Positions 38,054 to 46,845 of a stretch of DNA of 64,000 nt are shown here, piece by piece. This stretch comes from Labilithrix luteola (lineage in GTDB: Bacteria > Myxococcota_A > Polyangia > Polyangiales > Polyangiaceae), in the NCBI RefSeq assembly GCF_001263205.1, contig NZ_CP012333.1, positions 6,376,501 through 6,440,500 on the forward strand, written 5' to 3'. The notes under the pieces are model-generated. The model did not search any database. It saw only the letters and a program-made list of their open reading frames with translations, and had not been told where the DNA came from. Both the position numbers and the translations under genes were made by a program. The first letter of the stretch is position 1, and every line of letters starts with the position of its first letter.

Positions 38054-41000
38054 ATGCTGAAGGTCGAGTGCGAGTCTTGCAAAGCGCCGTACCAGGTTGA
38101 CGAGCGCCGGGTTCCAGAAGCGGGCCTGAAGATGAGATGCCCGAAGTGCGGGCACACGTTTCTCGTCACCGATCCTTCCAAGGGAGCGGGCGGAGGACCA
38201 GCCGCCAAAACCGGCGCGGCCCCCGTTCCTCGTCAGATGAAGCAGACGATGGTCGGCGTCGGCGTCGGCGTCGGCGGCTTCGGCGCTGCCGGTGGCAAGC
38301 CCGCCCCGCCGCCGCCCGCGAAGCCGGCTCCTGCGCCTGCGCCTCCTCCTGCGCCGGCCGCTCCTTCGTTCACGGCGGCCGGCCCCGGCGACGCGTTCGA
38401 TGACGGCCTCGCGCTTCCGGCCGTGAAGCCGGCGCCTCCGAAGCCGGGCGGACCTCGTCCTCAGCCCATCACGAACGCGAAGCCGGCCGCGCCGCCGCCT
38501 CCGGCGTTCCCTGGCCTCGATGATCTCGACTTGCCTGCGCTCGCCGGAGACGTCGGTCTTCCGGCCGCGGTACCTCCGCGTCAGACCGCGAAGTCGGCCA
38601 AGGCCGCGCCTGTCGTACCTGTCGCGTCTGCGCCGGCTCCCGCGCCTGCGCCGCCTCCTTTCGATTTCGACGTCGACCTGCCGGCGGTCCTTCCGGCCAC
38701 GACGCCCGCCCGCGGTGCGGATCTCCCGTCGCCGAAGGCGCGTGGCATCGATCTCCCGTCGCCGAAGCCGCGCGGTGCCGATCTGCCGGCGCCCAAGGGC
38801 TTCGGAACGCTCGATCTGCCGGCCCCGAAGGGCAACGCCGATCCCTTCGGCGCGGTGGATCTGCCGGCGCCGAAGGCAGCCGCTCAGGGCGGCTTCGGAT
38901 CGATCGATCTGCCTTCGGCCCAAGGCTTCGGTGCGGATCTCCCTTCGCCTCGCCTCGGCGCCGATCTGCCTGCTCCGCGCGGCTTTGGTACCGATCTCCC
39001 GTCGCCCAAGCCGCCCTTCGCCGATCTGCCGAGTCTGCAGAACGACCTTCCGCTCGTCGGTGGCGGGCTTCCCGTTCCGCGGGTCGGCGGAGGAGGCGGC
39101 TTCGGCGAGATCGATCTGCCGAGCCTGCAGAACGATCTGCCTCAAAGCATGTCCGTCGACGCGCACATGCCGATGCCGATGTCCGACGATCGGCTGCTGC
39201 CGAATCGCCAGGGACCGCCGCCCGCGCCGATCGCGTTCGGTGAGCTCGATCTGCCCCTCGTCGGTGGAATCGGCGCCTCGCCTCCCATGATGCCGCCTCC
39301 TGTTCATGGGGGATCGCCGGTGAGCTTCGGCGAGCTCGATCTTCCGTCGGGTCCGCTCGACGAGCCCATGCCGCCAAGCGGAATGGGCGGCATGGGCGCC
39401 GGCGGCATGGCCTTCGGTGAAGTCGACCTTGGGGGCGATCCCAACGGTGCACCCGTGCTCGGGCCGCCGCCGGCGACCAGCGCGGGGAGCTTCGCCTTCC
39501 AGGAGGCGTCGCTCGCGCCTTCGCAACCGCCGGCCGCGACGACCGGCAAGCGTCCTGCCGAAGCGAAGCCCGACAAGCCGCCGTCGAAGGCTCCCAAGAT
39601 CCTCGCCGCCTGCGCCGCGCTGATCGTCGTCGGTGGCGCTGCCCTCCAATTCACGCCGCTCGGTGCGTACGGGCACATCGCCATCAGCGACAAGCTTCGC
39701 GCGGGCGAATACGCGAAGAACGCCACGACCGCGGCCGACGCCGCGCGCAAGAAGCTCGCTCTCGACACCTACGCATCGGCCGTCGAGGCCGCCGACGAGC
39801 TCGCCGAGCTCCGCAAGAAGTCGCCGCGCTCGCGACCGCTCGCGGCCTACGCGGCCTTCGTCGAGTTCGCGAGCCAGGCGCGTTTCGGTGGTGATTCGGG
39901 GCGTGCCGCGCGCGCCAAGACCTTCCTCAACGACATGCCGACCGACAGCGAGGTCGCCTACCTCGTCGCGGCGCGTGCCGCCGAAGTTGCGGCGTCGGGC
40001 GAATGGTCCAAGGCCAAGCCTCTCATCGATCAGGCCATTGCGAAGGAGCCGAAAGACGGCATCCAGCAGGATCTCGCCGCGCTCCGCGGTCAGGTCGCCC
40101 TCATGCTCAAGGACGCCAAGACGGCGCAAGAGGCGTACACCGACGCGCTCAACAAGGGCGGTCCTTCGGCACGCGCGCACTGGGGGCTCGCGCAGACCTT
40201 CCTGCTCACCAAGAATCTCCCGAAGGCGAAGGAGGCGGTCGACGCGGCGCTCAAGCTCTCGCCGACGCACACCGGCGCGCGCACGCTGCACGCGCTCTTG
40301 ACCTGGCAGCTCGGCCGAGACGATGCCACGGCGGTCAAGGAGCTCGACGCGATCCTCGAGGAGAAGTCGAAGAAAGGGCTCGGCCCCTCCGAGCTCTCGT
40401 CGGCGCTCTCGGCCAAGGGTCAGGTCATGCTCGAGCGCGATCGCGCGAGCGAGGCCCGCGCCGCGTTCGACGAAGCGGTGAAGATCGATCCGCGTAACGT
40501 CGCCGCGCTCGTCGGGCAAGGCCAGGTGCTCTACGCCGATGGTCGCTTCACCGAGGCCCTCACGCGCTTCGACGAGGCCGTCGCGAAAGATCCCACGAAC
40601 TCGTCGGCCATTCTCGGCGCGGCGATGACGAAGATCGCCCTCGAGCGCCTCGCCGACGCGAAGACGGAGCTCGTTGCGGCACGCCAGGCGGCCCCGAAGG
40701 ACATGGGCATCGCGCTCTGGCTCGCCAAGACGGAGGAAGCGCTCGGCAACAAGCAGGGGGCCGAGCAGCTCTACGCGGCCGCGGTCGACCTCGCCGATCC
40801 GCAGAACGTCGACGCCATTCAAGCGTACTCCGCCCTGGCGGCCTTCCTCGCCTCGCAGGGGCGCACCGCCGAAGCGCAGGCGAAGCTCGATCAGGCTCGT
40901 CAGAAGCTGCCGGACAGCGCTGCGCTCCAGCGCGCCTTCGGTGACGTGGCGGCCGCGCAGGGCCACTTCGACGAGGCCGTCTCGCATTTCGAATCGGCGC

Positions 41001-42040
41001 TCCAGCGCAACCCGAACGACCTGAGCACGCGCTTCCGCCTCGGCGTGACGTACCGCAAGATGCGCAAGCTCGATCTCGCCGCCGCGCAGTTCGACCAGAT
41101 CGCGGCGATCGACAAGGAGTACCCGAACATCGCCCTCGAGCGCGGTCAGCTCTTCGAGCTCTCGGGCGACGTGCAGAAGGCGCTCGAACAGTTCCAGAGC
41201 GCCCTCCAGAAGGCGCCGAAGGACATCGACCTGAAGCTCCGCGTCGGCGCGGCGTTCGTCATCGTCGGCAAGGCGGACGAAGCGCTCCCGATGCTCACCG
41301 AGGTCAAGAACGTCCGGCCGAACAGCGCCGAGGCCAATCACTTCATCGGGCGCGCGTACTTGAAGCAGGGCGGGCTCGAAGCCGCATCGGCCATGCGTTT
41401 CCTGCAGCGCGCCGTCGAGCTCGATCCGAACCGTGCCGAGTACCACCTCTACGTGGCGTGGGCGGCCAACGAGGCGAGCCCCGCGCAGCTCGGTCTGGCC
41501 CGCACGCACGTCGAGAAGGCGCTCGCCCTCGACAAGCTCCTCGCCGACGGCTACTGGCAGCGCGGCGTGGTCGAGATGCGCGAAGGCGCCGTCAACGACG
41601 CCATCAAAGATCTTCACCGCGCCCTCGAACTCAAGCCCGCGCGCACCGAGGCGCACGCCACGCTCGCCGAGACGTACGAGCAAAAGAACGATCTCGGAAC
41701 GGCGATGTCCGAGTGGTCGAAGGCCATCGCGGCCGACGACAAGCAGCCTGCCTGGCGCTATCGCTACGGTCGCCTCCTCCTCGAGAAGGGCAACGCGGGC
41801 GAAGCGGCCAAGCACCTCGCGTACGCCGTCGAGCAGGGGAAGACCGCCCAGCCGCGACCCGGTTGGCTCGGCCCCGCGGCGTTCGAAGCCGGCGAAGCGC
41901 TTCGCAAGACGGGCCAGAAGCAGCCGGCCGTCGACGCGTACACGCTGTATCTCGAGCTCGCCGCGCCCACGGCGCCCGATCGTCGCGACGCCATCAAGGC
42001 GCTCAAGGACCTCGGCGCAGCGTACGAACCCGGTCGCTGA
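38054..42040 (+). CDS. Large zinc-ribbon, DLP-repeat, transmembrane TPR protein
   Basis: This 1328-residue protein has four parts. An N-terminal MJ0042-type zinc ribbon (Cys6, Cys9, Cys29, Cys32) is followed by a long Pro/Ala-rich linker (about 50-190). Then come about a dozen short repeats built on DLPSPK/DLPAPKGFG/DLPSLQNDLP (about 195-460). One membrane helix lies near 515-535 (ILAACAALIVVGG). From about 600 to the end there are many tetratricopeptide repeats, for example AQLYAAAVDLADPQNVDAIQAYS-type and FDEAVKIDPRNVAALVGQGQ. Zinc ribbon plus TPRs on either side of a membrane is also the plan of Myxococcus gliding proteins AgmX/AgmK (GltJ/GltI), so a scaffold role is inferred. ATG 38054 follows weak purines. 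The ORF is single and no paralogue is in view. Confidence 0.75.
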   Translation: MLKVECESCKAPYQVDERRVPEAGLKMRCPKCGHTFLVTDPSKGAGGGPAAKTGAAPVPRQMKQTMVGVGVGVGGFGAAGGKPAPPPPAKPAPAPAPPPAPAAPSFTAAGPGDAFDDGLALPAVKPAPPKPGGPRPQPITNAKPAAPPPPAFPGLDDLDLPALAGDVGLPAAVPPRQTAKSAKAAPVVPVASAPAPAPAPPPFDFDVDLPAVLPATTPARGADLPSPKARGIDLPSPKPRGADLPAPKGFGTLDLPAPKGNADPFGAVDLPAPKAAAQGGFGSIDLPSAQGFGADLPSPRLGADLPAPRGFGTDLPSPKPPFADLPSLQNDLPLVGGGLPVPRVGGGGGFGEIDLPSLQNDLPQSMSVDAHMPMPMSDDRLLPNRQGPPPAPIAFGELDLPLVGGIGASPPMMPPPVHGGSPVSFGELDLPSGPLDEPMPPSGMGGMGAGGMAFGEVDLGGDPNGAPVLGPPPATSAGSFAFQEASLAPSQPPAATTGKRPAEAKPDKPPSKAPKILAACAALIVVGGAALQFTPLGAYGHIAISDKLRAGEYAKNATTAADAARKKLALDTYASAVEAADELAELRKKSPRSRPLAAYAAFVEFASQARFGGDSGRAARAKTFLNDMPTDSEVAYLVAARAAEVAASGEWSKAKPLIDQAIAKEPKDGIQQDLAALRGQVALMLKDAKTAQEAYTDALNKGGPSARAHWGLAQTFLLTKNLPKAKEAVDAALKLSPTHTGARTLHALLTWQLGRDDATAVKELDAILEEKSKKGLGPSELSSALSAKGQVMLERDRASEARAAFDEAVKIDPRNVAALVGQGQVLYADGRFTEALTRFDEAVAKDPTNSSAILGAAMTKIALERLADAKTELVAARQAAPKDMGIALWLAKTEEALGNKQGAEQLYAAAVDLADPQNVDAIQAYSALAAFLASQGRTAEAQAKLDQARQKLPDSAALQRAFGDVAAAQGHFDEAVSHFESALQRNPNDLSTRFRLGVTYRKMRKLDLAAAQFDQIAAIDKEYPNIALERGQLFELSGDVQKALEQFQSALQKAPKDIDLKLRVGAAFVIVGKADEALPMLTEVKNVRPNSAEANHFIGRAYLKQGGLEAASAMRFLQRAVELDPNRAEYHLYVAWAANEASPAQLGLARTHVEKALALDKLLADGYWQRGVVEMREGAVNDAIKDLHRALELKPARTEAHATLAETYEQKNDLGTAMSEWSKAIAADDKQPAWRYRYGRLLLEKGNAGEAAKHLAYAVEQGKTAQPRPGWLGPAAFEAGEALRKTGQKQPAVDAYTLYLELAAPTAPDRRDAIKALKDLGAAYEPGR

Positions 42041-42050
42041 ACGGGGATTA

Positions 42051-42071
42051 CAGCGCAACTCAGTTGCGCTG
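42051..42071. repeat. 21-bp perfect inverted repeat (first of two)
   Basis: CAGCGCAACT (42051-42060), one central base, AGTTGCGCTG (42062-42071). It lies 10 bp after the TPR gene stop. There is no U-run, so it is less like a terminator than an operator, although a hairpin in the transcript is possible. Confidence 0.7.
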
Positions 42072-42100
42072 ATGGAACAGTCAAACGGAGTTCGCGACAG

Positions 42101-42121
42101 ACTTGCACGGTCCGTGCAAGT
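42101..42121. repeat. 21-bp perfect inverted repeat (second of two)
   Basis: ACTTGCACGG (42101-42110), one central base, CCGTGCAAGT (42112-42121). It lies 107 bp before the acylase ATG and 50 bp (center to center) from the first palindrome. Different sequence, same length and symmetry. It resembles dimeric regulator sites (LuxR or TetR type) in shape only. Confidence 0.7.
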
Positions 42122-42228
42122 GGTCGCCGCAGTATGCAACGAATGACGCTCCGCGTCTGATGTCACTTGGAGTGACCGGTCGGACGCGGAACGTTGCGTT
42201 GTGCATGCGTGCGCGTAATCATCGCGCG

Positions 42229-44778
42229 ATGACGAACCCGCATCGCTTTCGACTTCTCGCCCTTGGCAGTTTGGTCCTCGGTCTCGTTGCCGCGTCCGCG
42301 TGCAGCAGTGACGACAACGAAGCCACCACGGGAGGCGATGTCGATGGCGGCAAGACGGACGGCGGCGGCGGTGGAGATGCCGCGCCGCTCGAGCCGTTCA
42401 AGGCGACGGTTCGCAGGACGACGGCCGGCGTTCCCCACGTGAAGGCCGACGACTTCGGCGGCGCTGGCTACGGCTACGGGTATGCGTTCGCGGAAGACAA
42501 CCTCTGCGTCCTCGCCGAAGAGATCACGACGGTGCGCGGCGAGCGCTCGAAGTACTTCGGCGACAAGCCCTACGACCTCGGAAATACCGCGTCGCGCAGC
42601 AACGTGGGCAGCGATGCCTACTACAAGATGGAGTTCACCAAGGAGGTCGCCGACTCCTATCGCGAAGCCACTCCGCCCGACGCCCAGGCGATGGTGCGCG
42701 GCTTTGCTGCCGGCGTGTCGCGCTTCGTGCGTGAGCTCAAGGCCGGCCAGCACGCCGGCCTCCACGCGGCTTGCCGTGACGCGGGGTGGGTTCGCGAGAT
42801 CAGCGACGAGGATCTCTATCTCCGGTTCTACAAGCTCAATCTCCTGGCCAGCAGCGCGACCTTCATCGACGGCATCGTCGCCGCGCAGCCGCCTGGTGCG
42901 AGCAACGGCTTTGCGCCGTCGTCGCCTTCGGCCGGAGGCAATGCGAGCCGCCCCTCGGCGGCCGAGATGAGCAAGGCGTTCGAGACGTGGGCACCGAAGT
43001 TCGTCGCGCACCGCGAAGGCGATCTCGGCAGCAACATGTACGCCTTCGGCAGCGACGTCACCGGCGGCGCCGGCATCCAGTTCGGTAACCCGCACTTCCC
43101 CTGGTACGGCGGCGAGCGCCTCTACCAGATCCATCTCACGGTGCCGGGCAAGATGGACATCCAGGGCTCCACGCTCTACGGCGTGCCCGTCGTGCTCATC
43201 GGCTTCACGCAGAACTTCGCGTGGAGCCACACGGTGTCGACCGCGTATCGCTTCACGCCGTACCAGCTCAAGCTGAAACCCGGCGATCCGCTCACCTACA
43301 TCAAGGACGGGCAGGAAAAGAAGATCACGCCGCACGACATGGAGATCGAGGTCAAGCAAGACGACGGCTCGATCCAGAAGAAGACCGTTCGCCTGTACAC
43401 CTCGGAGTACGGGCCGATGATCTATCTCGGCAACTCCTTCTTCGATTGGACCGACACGGTCGCGTACACGATTCGCGACGCGAACGCCGAGAACAACCGC
43501 CTCATTCGTCACTTCTTCCGCTGGAACACGGCGAAGTCGCTCGACGAGTTCAAGCAGATCCACAAGGAAGAAGTGGCCGTGCCGTGGGTCAACACCACCG
43601 CGGCCGATCGCGACGGCAACGTCTACTACGGCGACATCACGGTGGTGCCGAACGTGCCCGACGCGCTCGCGACTTCGTGCTCGGTGGGTCTGGCTTCTCA
43701 GGTCCTGAACGACCAGGCGCAAGGCCTCCCGCTGCTCGACGGCTCGAAGGCCGCCTGCGACTGGCAGATCGACGCCGACTCTCCGCAGCCCGGCATTTTC
43801 GGCGCCGGACACCTGCCGACCTTGGCCAGCAAGGACTACGTCGTCAACTGCAACGACAGCTACTGGCTCAGCAATCCGAAGACGCCGGTCACCGGCTTTG
43901 CGAAGATCATCGGCCAGATCGACTACGCGCAGTCGCTCCGCACGCGCATGTGCCACCAGCAGGTGACCGATCGCCTCGCGGGCACCGACGGTCTGAGCGG
44001 GCAGGGAATCACCGTCGAGAACGTGAAGGAGATGGTGCTCCGCTCACGTGTGTATTCTGCAGAGAAGTCGCGCGATGCCGTCACCACGGCCTTCTGCACG
44101 AATCCCACCATCGAGCTCACGAAGGATCCGCTCACGAGCGAGGTGCTCTCACCGGCGGTTCAGGTTCCCGTCACCGACGCCTGCACGGCCCTCAAGGCCT
44201 GGGACACGCGCAACAACGCCGACAGCAAGGGCAGCCTCCTCTGGGATGAGTTCTGGCTTCGTGTGATCGCGGTTCAGAGCAAGGTGCGCGTCTACAACAC
44301 GGCCTTCGATCCGAAAGATCCGCTCAACACGCCGCGGGACATCAAGGTCGACGAGCCGCTGCTCGCGCAGGCGTTCGCCGCCGCCGTTCGTTCGGTCGCG
44401 CAGGCTGGCTTCGCCTTCGACGCGCCGCGCTCGCAGTTCGCCTACCGCGAGGGCAAGAACGGCGAACACATCGCCATCCCTGGCGGCTTCCAGCGCACGG
44501 GCAACTTCACCATCGCCCAGAAGGACGACATCGCGCTCAAGGCCGGCGAGGGCTATGGCGCGATGCAGTTCGGCAACAGCTACATGCAGGTCGTCGGGTT
44601 CACGCCGACCGGTGTCGACGCGAACACCTTCGTGACCTACTCGGAGTCGTCGGACCCCGGTTCGGATCGCTACGACGACTACACGCGCCTCTACAGCCAG
44701 AAGCAGTGGCTGAAGGCGGCGTTCTCCGAGGACGAAGTCGCCGCCGACACGAAGAGCACGCTCGACCTCGAGCAGTAA
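42229..44778 (+). CDS. Penicillin acylase-family lipoprotein, AHL acylase-like
   Basis: This 849-residue Ntn-hydrolase precursor is cleaved into alpha and beta chains with an N-terminal Ser nucleophile. A lipoprotein signal ends SAC (Cys25). The alpha part begins at ATVRRTTAGVPHVKADDFGGAGYGYGYAFAEDN, typical of the family. The beta chain starts at Ser268 of GDLGSNMYAFG, followed by FGNPHFPWYGG, which is close to the NPHFPW form of acyl-homoserine-lactone acylases (PvdQ, QuiP). It therefore may degrade AHLs or remove an acyl chain in a siderophore or lipopeptide, at the outer face of a membrane. ATG 42229 gives the best signal; ATG 42205 is possible. The twin palindromes upstream could control it. 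Confidence 0.82.
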   Translation: MTNPHRFRLLALGSLVLGLVAASACSSDDNEATTGGDVDGGKTDGGGGGDAAPLEPFKATVRRTTAGVPHVKADDFGGAGYGYGYAFAEDNLCVLAEEITTVRGERSKYFGDKPYDLGNTASRSNVGSDAYYKMEFTKEVADSYREATPPDAQAMVRGFAAGVSRFVRELKAGQHAGLHAACRDAGWVREISDEDLYLRFYKLNLLASSATFIDGIVAAQPPGASNGFAPSSPSAGGNASRPSAAEMSKAFETWAPKFVAHREGDLGSNMYAFGSDVTGGAGIQFGNPHFPWYGGERLYQIHLTVPGKMDIQGSTLYGVPVVLIGFTQNFAWSHTVSTAYRFTPYQLKLKPGDPLTYIKDGQEKKITPHDMEIEVKQDDGSIQKKTVRLYTSEYGPMIYLGNSFFDWTDTVAYTIRDANAENNRLIRHFFRWNTAKSLDEFKQIHKEEVAVPWVNTTAADRDGNVYYGDITVVPNVPDALATSCSVGLASQVLNDQAQGLPLLDGSKAACDWQIDADSPQPGIFGAGHLPTLASKDYVVNCNDSYWLSNPKTPVTGFAKIIGQIDYAQSLRTRMCHQQVTDRLAGTDGLSGQGITVENVKEMVLRSRVYSAEKSRDAVTTAFCTNPTIELTKDPLTSEVLSPAVQVPVTDACTALKAWDTRNNADSKGSLLWDEFWLRVIAVQSKVRVYNTAFDPKDPLNTPRDIKVDEPLLAQAFAAAVRSVAQAGFAFDAPRSQFAYREGKNGEHIAIPGGFQRTGNFTIAQKDDIALKAGEGYGAMQFGNSYMQVVGFTPTGVDANTFVTYSESSDPGSDRYDDYTRLYSQKQWLKAAFSEDEVAADTKSTLDLEQ

Positions 44779-44789
44779 GCTCTCGATCC

Positions 44790-44823
44790 CGAGGGCGGTG
44801 CCTAGTTCGGCGCACCGCCCTCG
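44790..44823. terminator. Bidirectional terminator hairpin
   Basis: Perfect 12-bp arms (44790-44801 and 44812-44823, starting CGAGGGCGG) enclose a 10-nt loop between the converging acylase and KAS III genes. No U-run is seen on either side, so termination strength is uncertain. Confidence 0.6.
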
Positions 44824-44833
44824 AGGAGCGATT

Positions 44834-45853
44834 TCAGGTTCCGACGCCGACGAGATCGTTCGTCAGTCGAAGCGCGATGCCGGCCTGGTTGTAGCCGACG
44901 CCCGAGCCCACCATCATGAGAAGGCTGCCTGGCTTCGCGCGGCCGGTCTCGATCGCGTCGTGGAGCGCCATCGGGATGCACGCCGAGCCGGTGTAGCCCC
45001 ACTTCTCCATGATGGTGTGGGCCTTCTCCATCGGCAGCTCGAGCGTCTTCATGACCTTCTCGATGGTGCGCTTGCGGACCTGCGTGAAGATCGTGAGGTC
45101 GACGTCCGGGAGGGCGAACCCGTTGCGCTCGGCGACCATGCGCGCGACGGCGGGCCAGCCGATCTCGTTCACGGTCGGCGGGTACTTCTCGTACATGCGA
45201 ACGACGGTGCGGCCCGCGCGGATCGACTCTTCGGTCGCGGGCTCGGCGGTGCCGCCGCTCAAGATCGCCCAGTCCTTGGCGAGCGCGCCGTCGGCACGGA
45301 AGGCCGAGGCCAGGACGCCTTGCTCCTCCGAGCGAACGAGGAGGGCCGCGCCGGCGCCGTCCCCGTAGAAGTAGCTCGAGGTATCCATCGGATCGGACAG
45401 CTTGTGCATCATGTATGCGCCGATCACGAGGACCTTCTCCATCCACGGGTTCGTGGCGAAGAGGCCGCTCGCCGTCGCGAGAGCCGTGGGGAACGACGCA
45501 CACGCGCAGCCGACGTCGTAGGTGCCGGCCTTGGTCGCGCCGAGCTTGTGCTGCACGACCACCGACGTCGACGGCGTGATGTAGTCGGGCGAGTCCGTGC
45601 CGAGGACGATCATATCGACCTCCTCCGGCGCCACGTTCGCGCGCGACAGAGCCTGACGCGCGGCACGCACCGCGAGGTCCGATGTTGCCCAGCTCTCGGG
45701 CGCATGGAAGCGGCGCGTGATGCCGCTCGCGACCTCGACCTTGTCGACGTACTCCGGCGACGTCGTTGCCCAGCGCTTGCGCAGGACGTCGTTCGAAACT
45801 TCGATCTCGGGGACGTAAAAACCGGTGCTGCGGATGGCGACGTGGGGCTTCAT
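44834..45853 (-). CDS. Atypical 3-oxoacyl-ACP synthase III (FabH-like)
   Basis: This 339-residue thiolase-fold enzyme is of KAS III length and layout. The acyl-accepting Cys is present in DVGCACASF (Cys118). The decarboxylation residues are missing: the His-Gln-Ala-Asn segment reads FTQVRKRTI (Thr257 at the His position), and the GNTSAAS loop reads GYTGSACIP (Tyr287 at the Asn position). The enzyme probably accepts an acyl group on Cys118 but does not carry out malonyl decarboxylation. Acyl transfer, or condensation of another kind as in CerJ- or PqsD-like relatives, fits better. ATG 45853 is preferred; TTG 45868 would add five residues. It is a single gene; a palindrome abuts the start. Confidence 0.8.
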   Translation of the reverse strand: MKPHVAIRSTGFYVPEIEVSNDVLRKRWATTSPEYVDKVEVASGITRRFHAPESWATSDLAVRAARQALSRANVAPEEVDMIVLGTDSPDYITPSTSVVVQHKLGATKAGTYDVGCACASFPTALATASGLFATNPWMEKVLVIGAYMMHKLSDPMDTSSYFYGDGAGAALLVRSEEQGVLASAFRADGALAKDWAILSGGTAEPATEESIRAGRTVVRMYEKYPPTVNEIGWPAVARMVAERNGFALPDVDLTIFTQVRKRTIEKVMKTLELPMEKAHTIMEKWGYTGSACIPMALHDAIETGRAKPGSLLMMVGSGVGYNQAGIALRLTNDLVGVGT

Positions 45854-45866
45854 GTTGCGTCGCAAC
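45854..45866. repeat. 13-bp palindrome at the KAS III start codon
   Basis: GTTGCG-T-CGCAAC directly precedes the ATG of the KAS III gene, where a Shine-Dalgarno sequence would be expected. A FabR/FadR-like operator or an RNA hairpin hiding the start are possible. The same hexamers in inverted order appear in the first 21-bp palindrome at 42051. Confidence 0.4.
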
Positions 45867-45987
45867 AAAACCCGGCCGTACGCGCTGCGTCAAGCTTGAG
45901 CCAAATTCATAGGCATTTCGCGCGGATGCTCAGCCGTTGGCGCCGAGCTCCATGGTGCAGTGCATCAACGCGCCGGGCGCGCGCCTG

Positions 45988-46845
45988 TCACCCGGCGGCG
46001 CGGGCCGCGTCGAGCGCCTTGGCCATCGCCGCGTACTGATCGACGCCGAGCGTCTCGCCGCGCGCGTCGAGGGAGATGCCCGATTGCTCGGCGGCACGCG
46101 CGATGAGATCGGAGCTCGCCACGTTGCTCCACGCGTTGCGGAGCGTCTTTCGACGGGCGCCGAACGCGCCCTTCACGAGCGCGCGGAAGGTCTCGGTCTC
46201 CTCGGCGCGCGCTGGCCGTTCGGGTTCGAGTGAGACGACGGCACTGGTGACGTCGGGCGGGGGATGGAAGGAGCCCGGCGAAACGTTGAAGAGCTTCCGC
46301 ACGCGGAAGGCTGCCTGCACGAAGACGCTGAGCGCGCCGTAGGTCTTGCTTCCGGGCTCGGCGGCCAGGCGATCGGCTACCTCCAGCTGCACCATGAACA
46401 CGACGCGATCGACGTCGGCGGCGCCGGTGACCGCGCGTTCGATGAGTCGTCCGGTGATCTGGTAGGGGAGGTTTCCGCAAAGCACGCGCGGCTCGCCGGA
46501 CCTCTCCTCGCCGAGCAGCTCGCCCGGCGATGCGGCCTGTGCGTCGCCTTCGACGATGCGGAGGCGCCCGCTCTCGACGTCTGCCGAAAGCTCCTCGGAC
46601 AGAATCGGAACGAGATCGCGATCGCGTTCGACGGCCACGACCGACGCCGCGCGCGCTGTGAGCGCCCGCGTGAGCACGCCGAGGCCGGCGCCGAGCTCGA
46701 GGACGCGGGCTTTTCCGACGTCGCCGTCGGGCACGCAGGCGCGTGCGATCGACTCCACGACGTGGGGAGAGACGAGAAAGTTCTGGCCGAAGCTCTTCTT
46801 GGGAGAAAGCCCGGCGCGCTTGAGGATGGCGCGTGCGTCGCTCAT
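45988..46845 (-). CDS. ksgA: 16S rRNA dimethyladenosine transferase
   Basis: This is RsmA/KsgA, 285 residues, which dimethylates A1518 and A1519 of 16S rRNA in late 30S assembly. It has KKSFGQNFL at 16-24 (family signature), the SAM loop VLELGAGLGVLT, VEGDAQ and the catalytic NLPYQIT. The C-terminal helical domain with ARRKTLRNAW is complete. It is the last gene of the DUF4350-moxR-DUF58-ksgA set, overlapping DUF58 by ATGA. Linkage of ksgA to a MoxR locus looks like operon convenience and does not show shared function. Confidence 0.94.
   Translation of the reverse strand: MSDARAILKRAGLSPKKSFGQNFLVSPHVVESIARACVPDGDVGKARVLELGAGLGVLTRALTARAASVVAVERDRDLVPILSEELSADVESGRLRIVEGDAQAASPGELLGEERSGEPRVLCGNLPYQITGRLIERAVTGAADVDRVVFMVQLEVADRLAAEPGSKTYGALSVFVQAAFRVRKLFNVSPGSFHPPPDVTSAVVSLEPERPARAEETETFRALVKGAFGARRKTLRNAWSNVASSDLIARAAEQSGISLDARGETLGVDQYAAMAKALDAARAAG

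Noticed and set aside
37931..42166. Open frame of 1411 codons antisense to the zinc-ribbon/TPR gene
   Set aside because: Very Arg/Leu-rich, no domain, and the plus-strand gene has clear Cys, TPR and codon signal. It is a GC-rich shadow frame.
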